This document shows, one piece after another, positions 9,363 to 17,721 of a DNA stretch of 64,000 nucleotides. The notes beneath the pieces are model-generated. The model saw nothing but the letters and a program-made list of their open reading frames with translations, had not been told where the DNA came from and made no database searches. The number at the start of each line of letters is the position of its first letter. Position 1 is the first letter of the stretch. The position numbers and the translations under genes are program-made. Source of the stretch: Clostridia bacterium (GTDB lineage Bacteria; Bacillota_A; Clostridia; TANB77; CAG-508); assembly GCA_022791475.1 (NCBI GenBank), contig JAAVZD010000027.1:1-64000 (forward strand), read 5' to 3'.

Positions 9363-10290
9363 TCATACAATTTCAATAATAATACCTACATATAATAGAG
9401 AAAAGCAATTAAAAGAATGCATAGAAAGTATTTTAAAACAAAATTATAATAACATTCAAATTATTGTTATTGATGATAATTCAACGCAAAACATTGAAAA
9501 TTACATAAATCAGATAAAAGAAAATGAAATAAACATTGAATATTATAAGAATAAAGAAAATAAAGGTGCAGGTTTTGGCAGAAAAATAGGATATAAAAGA
9601 GCTATAGGAGAATATATAATATTTTGCGATGATGATGATTATTATACGGATTTTAACTTTTTTAAAAAAGCTGTAGATATTTTAGATAAAGATGATAAAA
9701 TTTCTTTAATATTAGGAAATACAACTACTATGTACGAAAAACAAAATATTTTAAAGGATAATGAATTTAACTTTAATGAATTAATACCTTGTAAAGAGTA
9801 TCTTGAAAAATTCCAATATAAACTTGTTAAACCTACATCTACATTTTCTACAGTATTTAGAAAAAAAATTCTTGATATGGCTAAATTAAATGAGATGAAT
9901 ATGGTTAATGACTCATCAATATATTTAAGAGCCTTAGTATATGGAAATAATGCTTATGCAATAAAAGAACCAGTAGGAATATATAGAGTACATTCAAAAA
10001 ATATATCAAGTAATATAAAAGTTGATTTTCTAAAACAAAATATAGAAGAAAAGTATATAATCAAAAACATGATAGAAGAAAAGAATATATTTAATTCAAA
10101 AAAATGGTGGAACAAGCAACTAATTTTAACATTAAAGTATTATATAGAAGGTTCAAATCCGTCATATATAAATATAAAGGATATATGTAAATGGTGCGAT
10201 GCAAAATATAAAGAATTTAATATATATATCAAAGTTAGAATTTATATTATATTTATAAAAAAATATATAAAAAATATTATAAGGAGATAA
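9355..10290 (+). CDS. GT2 family glycosyltransferase
   Basis: 311 residues, a second GT-A enzyme in the operon. ISIIIPTYNREKQLKECIES and VIDDNSTQN form the nucleotide-sugar site, and FCDDDDYYTD carries the DxD metal ligands. The start is GTG at 9355, inside the end of the pyruvyl transferase gene, with GAGGG upstream. Acceptor and donor are unknown. Confidence 0.88.
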   Translation: MNNHTISIIIPTYNREKQLKECIESILKQNYNNIQIIVIDDNSTQNIENYINQIKENEINIEYYKNKENKGAGFGRKIGYKRAIGEYIIFCDDDDYYTDFNFFKKAVDILDKDDKISLILGNTTTMYEKQNILKDNEFNFNELIPCKEYLEKFQYKLVKPTSTFSTVFRKKILDMAKLNEMNMVNDSSIYLRALVYGNNAYAIKEPVGIYRVHSKNISSNIKVDFLKQNIEEKYIIKNMIEEKNIFNSKKWWNKQLILTLKYYIEGSNPSYINIKDICKWCDAKYKEFNIYIKVRIYIIFIKKYIKNIIRR

Positions 10291-10295
10291 TATTA

Positions 10296-11303
10296 ATGAA
10301 AGTTATAACATATATGGATAGAAATAAATTAAATGCAGGTCCAAAAGCACCTAAAGATATAATAACAATATTAAGAAAATTTTTTGATGTAAAAGAAAAG
10401 ACATATTATTCTGATGATAAAAAAATAAGAAAAATTGATAAAATTTTTCTTATTTTAAAAATAAGACTTAGTAAAGAAACATGTGTTATACAATATCCAT
10501 TTGCAAAAAGTAAAAATGCAATGAAAATTATTTCAAAAAATAATATTCTTTTAATACATGATTTAAATAGTATAAGAATCCCAAATAATAATATGTTTAA
10601 AGATGAAATTGAAGTTATAAGTCACTTTAAATATATTATAGTACATAATGAAATAATGAAACAATATTTAGTAGAAAAAGGAATTAATGAAAGTAAAATA
10701 TATATATTAGAATTATTTGATTATATATGTGATGATAAAGAAAAAATAGAATATAATAAAACTATAGAAAATAGACTAACAGTAATATATGCAGGAAACT
10801 TAGCTAAAAATAAATCTCCATTTATATATGAATTAAATAAAGAAAAAATGGATTATACAATTAACCTATATGGAAAAGGTATAGATGAGAGTATAAATGA
10901 TAAAATACTATATAAAGGAGCTTTTAAGCCAGAAGAACTACCAAACAAAATGAATGGAGATATAGGGTTAATATGGGATGGGAATTTTGACGAGAGAGAT
11001 CAAAATGAAGGATTCAAAAATTATACTAAATATAACAACCCACATAAACTATCATGTTATTTAGCAATGGGAGTTCCTGTAATTGTATGGGAAAAATCTG
11101 CGATTGCTAACTTAGTAAAAAAATATAATGTTGGGTATACAATAGAAAACTTATATGAAATAAATAATTTGAATATAAAAGATTATAATGAAAAAAGAAA
11201 AAATGTTAAAGAATTACAAAATAAGGTAATCAATGGATATTATACAAAGAGAGTACTAGAAGAAATTATAGAGGATATAAAGAATGAAAAAATCAATAAC
11301 TAA
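10296..11303 (+). CDS. Galactofuranosyltransferase-like (WbbI/Gtf3-like) glycosyltransferase
   Basis: 335 residues. The C-terminal half has the hallmarks of the GT-B group annotated as beta-1,6-galactofuranosyltransferase or Gtf3-like: VIYAGNLAKNKSPFIYEL, GDIGLIWDGN, NPHKLSCYLAMGVPVIVW and a following AIANLV helix. The N-terminal half has the expected IQYPF and LLIHDLNS pieces. Glf two genes downstream makes UDP-galactofuranose, the donor such an enzyme needs, which supports the call. It overlaps the flippase gene by 20 bases. Donor specificity remains an inference. Confidence 0.75.
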   Translation: MKVITYMDRNKLNAGPKAPKDIITILRKFFDVKEKTYYSDDKKIRKIDKIFLILKIRLSKETCVIQYPFAKSKNAMKIISKNNILLIHDLNSIRIPNNNMFKDEIEVISHFKYIIVHNEIMKQYLVEKGINESKIYILELFDYICDDKEKIEYNKTIENRLTVIYAGNLAKNKSPFIYELNKEKMDYTINLYGKGIDESINDKILYKGAFKPEELPNKMNGDIGLIWDGNFDERDQNEGFKNYTKYNNPHKLSCYLAMGVPVIVWEKSAIANLVKKYNVGYTIENLYEINNLNIKDYNEKRKNVKELQNKVINGYYTKRVLEEIIEDIKNEKINN

Positions 11304-12720
11304 AAATTACATATATAATTTAATATATCAAATATTAATAATTATATTACCATTAATAACAACACCATATATATCAAGAGTACTAGGAGCAGAAAATATA
11401 GGGATATATAGTTATACAATATCAATTGTAACATATTTTATACTATTTGGCTCATTAGGGATAGCAATGTATGGGCAAAGAGAAATAGCATATCTACAAG
11501 ATAATAAGCAAAAATATAGTAAAACATTTTGGGAAATTTTGATATTAAGGTTTATAACAATGTTTATATCTATGGCAATATTTTATTTAATATTTACTAG
11601 AAACGGTGAGTATAGTGTTTATTATAAGATATTGTTACTAGAAATGATAGCTAATTGTTTAGATATAAGTTGGTTATTTCAAGGTTTAGAAGAATTTAAA
11701 AAAGTTGTAATTAGAAATATAATAATAAAAATAATAAGTATTGTATTGATATTTATCTTTATTAAAAATAGTAATGATTTAATAATATATTTTATAATAT
11801 ATGTATTATCTACCTTATTTGGAAATATAACACTATGGACATATTTGCATAAATTTTTAGCTAAAATAGAATTTAAAGAATTAAATATTATTAAGCATTT
11901 AAAGCCTACAATATCATTATTTATTCCACAAATAGCAGTACAAATATATACTGTTTTAGATAAAGTAATGATAGGAGCAATTATAACAGACAAGTCGGAA
12001 GTAGGCTATTATGAACAAAGCCAAAAAGTAATAAAAATGTTACTTACAGTTGTTACATCATTGGGCACTGTTATGGTTCCTAGAATGGCGAATACATTTA
12101 TAAATGGAGATACAAGAAAAATACAGGAATATATGAAAAGAGCTTTTAATTTTGTATTTTTTATAGCATTTCCAATGGTATTTGGAATAATTGCAGTATC
12201 TAATAATTTCGTACCACTATTTTTTGGACAAGGATACGAAAAAGTATCAATACTAATGTGTGTAATTAGTCCAATTGTACTGGCAATAGGCTTAAGTAAT
12301 GTAATAGGAACACAATATTTATTACCAACAAAAAGACAAAAAGAGTATACAATTTCAGTTATAGTTGGCGCAATCGTTAATTTTGGTATAAATATAGTAT
12401 TAATAAAAAGATGTGGAGCTCTTGGTGCATCAGTAGGAACTGTGATAGCTGAAATATCTGTTACAATATTACAATTTGTTTTTGTAAAAAAAGACTTTAA
12501 ATTATTAGAAATATTGAAGCTATCAATTAAATATATCATTGCATCATTAATAATGTTTGCAATATGTATAATTATAGAAAATTTCATAAAAAATAATTTA
12601 TATTGTATAATTGCACAAGTTATAGTTGGAATAGGAACATATGGAATAATGTTATTATTACAAAAAGATGAATTTACATATTTATTATTAAATAAAATAA
12701 AATTAAAATTTATAAAATAG
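11284..12720 (+). CDS. Wzx-type polysaccharide flippase
   Basis: 478 residues with about twelve to fourteen membrane helices, a member of the polysaccharide-biosynthesis (MOP/MATE-like) exporters that turn lipid-linked repeat units to the outer face. The N-terminus (IYNLIYQILIIILPLITTPYI then SRVLGAENIGIYSY) is the family signature, and AVQIYTVLDKVMIGAI is the start of the second half. Together with the Wzy-like polymerase it defines a Wzx/Wzy-dependent pathway. Confidence 0.93.
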   Translation: MKKSITKNYIYNLIYQILIIILPLITTPYISRVLGAENIGIYSYTISIVTYFILFGSLGIAMYGQREIAYLQDNKQKYSKTFWEILILRFITMFISMAIFYLIFTRNGEYSVYYKILLLEMIANCLDISWLFQGLEEFKKVVIRNIIIKIISIVLIFIFIKNSNDLIIYFIIYVLSTLFGNITLWTYLHKFLAKIEFKELNIIKHLKPTISLFIPQIAVQIYTVLDKVMIGAIITDKSEVGYYEQSQKVIKMLLTVVTSLGTVMVPRMANTFINGDTRKIQEYMKRAFNFVFFIAFPMVFGIIAVSNNFVPLFFGQGYEKVSILMCVISPIVLAIGLSNVIGTQYLLPTKRQKEYTISVIVGAIVNFGINIVLIKRCGALGASVGTVIAEISVTILQFVFVKKDFKLLEILKLSIKYIIASLIMFAICIIIENFIKNNLYCIIAQVIVGIGTYGIMLLLQKDEFTYLLLNKIKLKFIK

Positions 12721-12729
12721 GAGAGTCAT

Positions 12730-13833
12730 ATGAAGAACTACGATTACCTAATAGTAGGATCAGGCCTATTTGGATCAATATTTGCCTATGAAGCAAACAA
12801 AAAAGGCAAAAAATGCCTAGTAATAGATAAACGCCCTAACATAGGTGGAAATATCTACACAGAAAACATAGAAGGAATAAACGTACATAAATATGGTGCA
12901 CACATATTCCATACAAGCAATAAAGAAGTATGGGAATATATTAATAAATTTGCGGAATTTAATCGTTATACAAACTCCCCAGTAGCACGTTATAAAGATG
13001 AACTATATAACATGCCATTTAACATGAATACATTTAACAAACTATGGGGAGTAGTAACTCCAAAAGAAGCACAAACAAAAATAGAAGAAGAGAAGAAAGA
13101 TGCGGGAATAGTAGAGCCTAAAAACTTAGAAGAACAAGCAATTAGCTTAGTAGGAAAAACAATATATGAAAAATTAGTAAAAGGATATACTGAAAAACAG
13201 TGGGGGCAAAAAGCAACTGAATTGCCAAGCTTTATAATAAAAAGACTTCCAGTTCGTTTCATATATGATAACAACTATTTTAACGATATCTACCAAGGTA
13301 TTCCAATAGGGGGCTACACACAAATTATAGAAAAAATGCTTAAAGGAATAGAAGTAAAACTAAATTGTGATTTCTTTGAACATAGGGAAGAATTAGAAAA
13401 CATAGCACATAAAATAATATTCACAGGTCCAATAGACCAATACTATAATTATCAATATGGAGAGTTAGAATATAGAAGCTTAAAATTTGAAACAGAGATA
13501 CTAAATGAAAGAAATTATCAAGGAAATGCAGTTGTAAACTACACAGAATATGAAGTTCCATATACAAGAATAATAGAGCATAAACATTTTGAATTTGATC
13601 AAATATCACCTAAAACAGTAATAACAAAAGAATATCCAGATAAATGGACTTTAGGAAAAGAACCATATTATTCAATAAATAATGACCAAAATAATAGTTT
13701 ATATGAAAAATATACAAACCTTGCAAAAAATGATAATAAAGTAATATTTGGGGGAAGATTAGGTCAATATAAATATTTTGATATGGATAAGGTAATTATG
13801 GAAGCTTTAAACTGTGTAAAAGAGAATTTATAA
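12730..13833 (+). CDS. glf: UDP-galactopyranose mutase
   Basis: Glf is a reduced-FAD enzyme that converts UDP-galactopyranose to UDP-galactofuranose in the cytosol. The 367 residues are full length. The N-terminal FAD loop is YLIVGSGLFGSIFAYEA, followed by IDKRPNIGGNIYTE and INVHKYGAHIFHT; RFIYDNNYFND and QGIPIGGYTQI are typical of the substrate lid, and a C-terminal GGRLGQYKYFDMD closes the fold. It begins nine bases after the flippase with a GGAG site and ends the operon. Its codon use (more C-ending codons) differs from the very A+T-rich glycosyltransferases before it, suggesting the cassette was assembled from different sources. Confidence 0.96.
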   Translation: MKNYDYLIVGSGLFGSIFAYEANKKGKKCLVIDKRPNIGGNIYTENIEGINVHKYGAHIFHTSNKEVWEYINKFAEFNRYTNSPVARYKDELYNMPFNMNTFNKLWGVVTPKEAQTKIEEEKKDAGIVEPKNLEEQAISLVGKTIYEKLVKGYTEKQWGQKATELPSFIIKRLPVRFIYDNNYFNDIYQGIPIGGYTQIIEKMLKGIEVKLNCDFFEHREELENIAHKIIFTGPIDQYYNYQYGELEYRSLKFETEILNERNYQGNAVVNYTEYEVPYTRIIEHKHFEFDQISPKTVITKEYPDKWTLGKEPYYSINNDQNNSLYEKYTNLAKNDNKVIFGGRLGQYKYFDMDKVIMEALNCVKENL

Positions 13834-13871
13834 ATTAAAATAACTTACAAATAATATAATAATAAAATATT

Positions 13872-13902
13872 ATAGGGCATAGCAAAACTATGCCCTATTT
13901 TA
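13872..13902. terminator. Terminator between glf and tRNA-Gln
   Basis: An 11-bp perfect stem (13872-13882 with 13888-13898) has a 5-base loop and TTTT on the plus side. It lies between convergent genes and may serve both strands. Confidence 0.7.
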
Positions 13903-13925
13903 AGTATAAATATAATTAAATATTC

Positions 13926-14000
13926 TGGCTGGGGTACTGTGATTCGAACACAGGAATGTCGGAGTCAGAGTCCGATGCCTTACCGCTTGGCGATACCCCA
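13926..14000 (-). tRNA. tRNA-Gln (anticodon CUG)
   Basis: The minus strand begins TGGGGTATCGCCAAGCGGTA, the classic tRNA-Gln 5' end with a U1. The anticodon arm is a 5-bp stem around the loop CUCUGAC, giving anticodon CUG (reads CAG), and the T arm has GTTCGAATC. The discriminator G and a genome-encoded CCA complete 75 bases. A TATAAT box lies 13 bases upstream (14014-14019, minus strand), but no good -35 is visible. Confidence 0.95.
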
Positions 14001-14141
14001 ATATGTGTATTGGATTATATACAAGAAATATAATACCATAAATAATCCTGAAAATCTACTATAATTTTTTATTTTATATGAAATATTTTGGAAAATATGG
14101 AAATAATATAATAAAAAAGAGATGAGAGGAGAAAGTAAAAA

Positions 14142-15405
14142 GTGAAAGATTATTTAGGTATTAAAGATATAAAAGCATTAGAGGTATTTGATTCAAGAGG
14201 AAATCCAACAGTTCAAGTAGAAGTAATAACAGAGGGGCGGATTTAGTGGAATAGCATTAGTACCATCAGGAGCCTCAACAGGAAGCTATGAAGCGGTAGA
14301 ATTAAGAGATGAAGGTGATAGACTAAATGGTAAAGGTGTTCAAAAAGCAGTAGATAATGTTAACAAAAAAGTTGCAAAAAATTTAAAAGATATGAATGTA
14401 TATAATCAAAGGGAAATAGACGAAAAACTAATAAAATTAGATGGTAGCGAAAATAAATCTAATTTGGGTGCAAATGCAACACTAGGAGTTTCATTAGCAG
14501 TAGCAAGGGCAGCAGCAAATTCATTAGGAATGGAGTTATATAATTATGTAGGAGGGATAGATGCGCACGAGCTACCAATTCCAATGATGAATATATTAAA
14601 TGGCGGAAAGCATTCAGACAACAATATTAGTATGCAAGAATTCATGATTATGCCAATAGGTGCAATAACATTTAGAGAAAGAATGGAAATGGGAGTAGAA
14701 GTATACCATAAACTTAAGAAAATTTTAAAAGAAAAAGGATATAGTACAGCAGTAGGAGATGAAGGAGGTTTTGCACCAAACTTAGAAGGAGAAGAACAAG
14801 CAATAGAACTTATATTAGAGGCAATACAAAAAGCGGGATATATAGCAGGAAAAGATATTTATATTGCACTTGATGTAGCAGCAACAGAAATGTGGGAAGA
14901 AGCAAGAAAAATTGGAGAAGAAGGTTATTACTTTTGGAAAAAAGATATGTTAAAAACAAAAGAAGAAATGATAAACTATATTATAGAACTTACTAATAAA
15001 TATCCAATTATATCAATAGAAGATGGTCTAGCAGAAAATGATTGGTCTTCTTGGAAAATATTAACTGAAAAAATGAGAAAAGATGTACAATTAGTAGGAG
15101 ACGATTTATTTGTTACAAATAATAAGAGATTATTAAATGGAATAAATAAAGGGGTAGCAAATGCAATATTAATAAAGCCAAATCAAATAGGAACTTTAAC
15201 AGAGACTTTAGATTGTATAGAAATAGCTAAAAAAGCAGGATATAGAACTATAATTTCCCACCGTTCAGGAGAAACAGAAGACACAACAATTGCAGATATA
15301 GCAGTAGCAACAAATGCTGGACAAATAAAAACAGGAGCACCATGTAGAACAGATAGAGTTGCAAAATATAATAGATTATTAAATATAGAAGAAGATTTAA
15401 AATAG
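14142..15405 (+). CDS. eno: Enolase, requiring a +1 frameshift at a CGG codon
   Basis: Enolase interconverts 2-phosphoglycerate and phosphoenolpyruvate in glycolysis. Translation from the GTG at 14142 (GAGAGGAG upstream) gives [19 protein letters not shown], the universal N-terminus, then meets CGG ATT TAG after 32 codons. Skipping one base at 14238 restores the frame at GGA and continues [20 protein letters not shown] through to the end. The rest is intact: LNGGKHSDN with the catalytic His, [10 protein letters not shown], the Mg ligands in [14 protein letters not shown] and VGDDLF, the catalytic Lys in LIKPNQIGT and [10 protein letters not shown]. With the shift the protein is about 420 residues, the normal length. 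Either this is recoding or there is a one-base insertion, real or artefactual. Confidence 0.93.
14235..14246 (+). other. +1 frameshift site GGG-CGG-A in eno
   Basis: The zero frame reads GGG CGG ATT TAG. The downstream enolase frame begins with GGA at 14239, so the C at 14238 must be skipped. The zero-frame product would be only 34 residues. Confidence 0.85.
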
Positions 15406-15442
15406 AATAACGCTATTTAGGATATTCCTAAATAGCGTTATT
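15406..15442. terminator. Bidirectional terminator between eno and the VWA gene
   Basis: A perfect 17-bp inverted repeat (15406-15422 with 15426-15442) with a 3-base loop lies between convergent genes. Confidence 0.75.
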
Positions 15443-15445
15443 AGT

Positions 15446-16825
15446 TTATTTCATATTTTTATGATTTATATATAATTTTGTTCCTATTATTATACAAGCA
15501 ATTAATGCAATTCCAAATATAACAGTTAATGTTATTGTTGTACCTGTTTGAGGAATAGGGTCTGGAGCTTTAGTAGTATCCTCTACTAAAGTTACCTTTA
15601 CCTTTGGAGTAACATCAGATGTTATAATTTTCTTTTGGCCATTTTCATCTAATACTTTTTCAGTAGTAATATCAACTTTTTCATTAGTATCTAAAACAAC
15701 ATCAACTATTGATTCATCAATATTATCTTTTAAAGTTAATTTATAAGAAAGAGTATCTGATTCTCCATAACTTAAACTATCAATATGCCATACTATCATA
15801 TTATTTTGTAAATCAATATCTTCTGATACAGTTCCTAAAGTAGGAAGTGTTACATATTCAAAATCAAAGTTATTAACTATTTCTTGTGGAAAATAATCAT
15901 AAATATCAATATCAGTTAAAATTCCATCTTCTGGTGCTATTAATTGAGTTAATATTGTTTTAGAAACAGTTTCTTCAATTTCACTATCAGTAATATAATA
16001 GAATTTTCCAACAGTAGGTTTTTCAGGAGTTCCAAAAACTTCTTCAGCTAATTCTTTATAAGTTTTGCCTGTTTGAGATTCTACATCAGTAGTAACACCA
16101 GTCATCATAGATAATATTTGAATTCCATCATTTTCAAGTTTTTTAAGTGCATTTTTTGTATTAGTTGCAGTTGCTCCAGAATATAAAATTTTATTGCTTC
16201 CTAAAGATATATTAGGAACACCATCTGTTAATAAAATTATAAATTTGTTATCACATGTACCAGTAAATTGCTGACTTGCAAGAGTAATACCTGCTTCAAT
16301 GTCAGTTCTTACACCAGAAGCATCGTTAGCAACTTCAGTTATAGCTGTCATTACAGTATCTTTAGAATTTGTTAAACCAGTTCTTAATTTTGCATCTGTA
16401 ATAGTTCCTTCATTAGTTCCTGTTGAAAAACTAACAACACTTAATTTAACAGTATCTAATTTTAAAAGTTCAGTTGCAAGAAGTTTAGCAGAATCTGCAA
16501 CAGCTTCCATTCTCGAACCACCAGTTGAAATTGTTTCATCCATACTTAATGAGTTATCTATAACTAGAACAATTTCACTTGGTTTATCTAAAGGTCTAAC
16601 AGCATTATTAGTCACTTTTAAACCAATAGTCAATTCTTTTTTGTCTAAATCATAATCAATAATTTTCTTTTCAAATACAGCTTTATCTGTAATATTAATT
16701 GTACAAATATTATTTTCTACTATTTCTAATTTTGCCTTTTCTGAACTAGTAGTTGCAGCGAAAACACTTGAACAAAGTAATAATATTAACAAAATTACGC
16801 AAGCTATTCTTTTAAATTTTTTCAT
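15446..16825 (-). CDS. Secreted VWA-domain protein with LPXTG-like (IPQTG) wall anchor
   Basis: 459 residues. A signal peptide (basic start, hydrophobic core, cut near VFA at about 23) is followed by a von Willebrand A domain from about 84 to 290 whose MIDAS metal site is DNSLS, with LLTDGVPN as the later loop. Then comes a beta-rich region, and at the end PIPQTG, a hydrophobic helix and a short basic tail, which is a sortase sorting signal with Ile in place of Leu. The protein is thus likely attached to the wall by a sortase, possibly the one encoded at 61057. It is monocistronic, with a promoter at 16869-16897. Confidence 0.85.
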   Translation of the reverse strand: MKKFKRIACVILLILLLCSSVFAATTSSEKAKLEIVENNICTINITDKAVFEKKIIDYDLDKKELTIGLKVTNNAVRPLDKPSEIVLVIDNSLSMDETISTGGSRMEAVADSAKLLATELLKLDTVKLSVVSFSTGTNEGTITDAKLRTGLTNSKDTVMTAITEVANDASGVRTDIEAGITLASQQFTGTCDNKFIILLTDGVPNISLGSNKILYSGATATNTKNALKKLENDGIQILSMMTGVTTDVESQTGKTYKELAEEVFGTPEKPTVGKFYYITDSEIEETVSKTILTQLIAPEDGILTDIDIYDYFPQEIVNNFDFEYVTLPTLGTVSEDIDLQNNMIVWHIDSLSYGESDTLSYKLTLKDNIDESIVDVVLDTNEKVDITTEKVLDENGQKKIITSDVTPKVKVTLVEDTTKAPDPIPQTGTTITLTVIFGIALIACIIIGTKLYINHKNMK

Positions 16826-16868
16826 AATTAATCAATTCCCTTCTTAAATATATAAATATTCTTATTAA

Positions 16869-16897
16869 ATTATAGTATAACCAATATCTGTTTTCAA
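16869..16897 (-). promoter_or_regulatory. Promoter of the VWA wall-protein gene
   Basis: On the minus strand TTGAAA (16897-16892) and TATAAT (16874-16869) are separated by 17 bases. A GAAGGGA ribosome-binding site lies before the ATG. Confidence 0.7.
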
Positions 16898-16991
16898 TAT
16901 TTTAATAAAAATGAAATAAAAATGTAATATTTTATAGAAAAATGTATATAATTGTGATAAAATAATAGTCAAAAATGGAAGGTAGTAGAAA

Positions 16992-17633
16992 ATGAAAAAT
17001 ATATTAGGAATAATAGTATCATATATATTTATAGGAATTATTATAGTATTTGCAAAATTTTTCAAAAAAATAGGAGAAGAGGCAAGTAGAAAATTTATAC
17101 ATATAATGCTTTCTAATTGGTGGTTTATAGCAATGTACTTTTTTGAAAATGCATTATGGGCAAGTATAGTACCATTAAGCTTTGTAGTAATAAATTATAT
17201 TTCATATAAGAAGAACTTAATATTAGTAATGGAACGAGAAAGTCAAGATGGATTAGGGACAGTGTATTATGCTATTTCACTATTAATATTAGCAATAATA
17301 ACATTTGGAATAACAAATAAGCCAGAAATAGGATTATGTAGTGTATTAATAATGGGATATGGAGATGGATTAGCCGCGGTTATAGGGAAAAAAGTAAAAA
17401 GCTATGAATACAAAATAGGAAATACTAAGAAAACATTAGTAGGCTCACTAACAATGTTTGTAATAACATTCATAACAATAGCAATATATTTAGGGCTTAC
17501 AGGAATAAATTTATGGGCAATAAAATCAATAGTAACAGCAATAATACTTACTATAATAGAAGCAGTATCAATAAAAGGAACAGATAACATAACAATACCA
17601 ATATCAGCATGTACATTATTATTCCTAATGTAA
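16992..17633 (+). CDS. Dolichol/phytol/diacylglycerol kinase-like CTP-dependent lipid kinase
   Basis: 213 residues with six or seven membrane helices. The motifs RKFIHI at about 35, the central MGYGDGLAAVIGKK and KTLVGSLTMF match the SEC59/DGK1/VTE5 family of CTP-dependent polyprenol, phytol and diacylglycerol kinases, a relative of CDP-diglyceride synthases. It lies just upstream of dxs, the first enzyme of isoprenoid synthesis, so a polyprenol substrate is a reasonable guess. The spacer between them contains a dispersed repeat. Confidence 0.75.
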   Translation: MKNILGIIVSYIFIGIIIVFAKFFKKIGEEASRKFIHIMLSNWWFIAMYFFENALWASIVPLSFVVINYISYKKNLILVMERESQDGLGTVYYAISLLILAIITFGITNKPEIGLCSVLIMGYGDGLAAVIGKKVKSYEYKIGNTKKTLVGSLTMFVITFITIAIYLGLTGINLWAIKSIVTAIILTIIEAVSIKGTDNITIPISACTLLFLM

Positions 17634-17640
17634 AAATGAA

Positions 17641-17721
17641 ATTGTAGGGGTTGCACTTCAAAGACATGGCTCGAATGAATAGTGAATAATACACGCTTTC
17701 GCGTGGAGAAGGGATGTAGAA
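17641..17721 (+). repeat. Family B dispersed repeat (degenerate) upstream of dxs
   Basis: The element begins TTGTAGGGGTTGCAC and ends GAATAGTGAATAATACACGC followed by a hairpin (CACGC...GCGTG) and the dxs ribosome-binding site. Similar units precede the genes at 24497, 26564 and 52379. Confidence 0.6.

Noticed and set aside
12009..12587. A 192-residue open frame on the minus strand opposite the flippase
   Set aside because: It is the antisense of a clear Wzx gene, has no ribosome-binding site and its composition is a shadow of hydrophobic codons.
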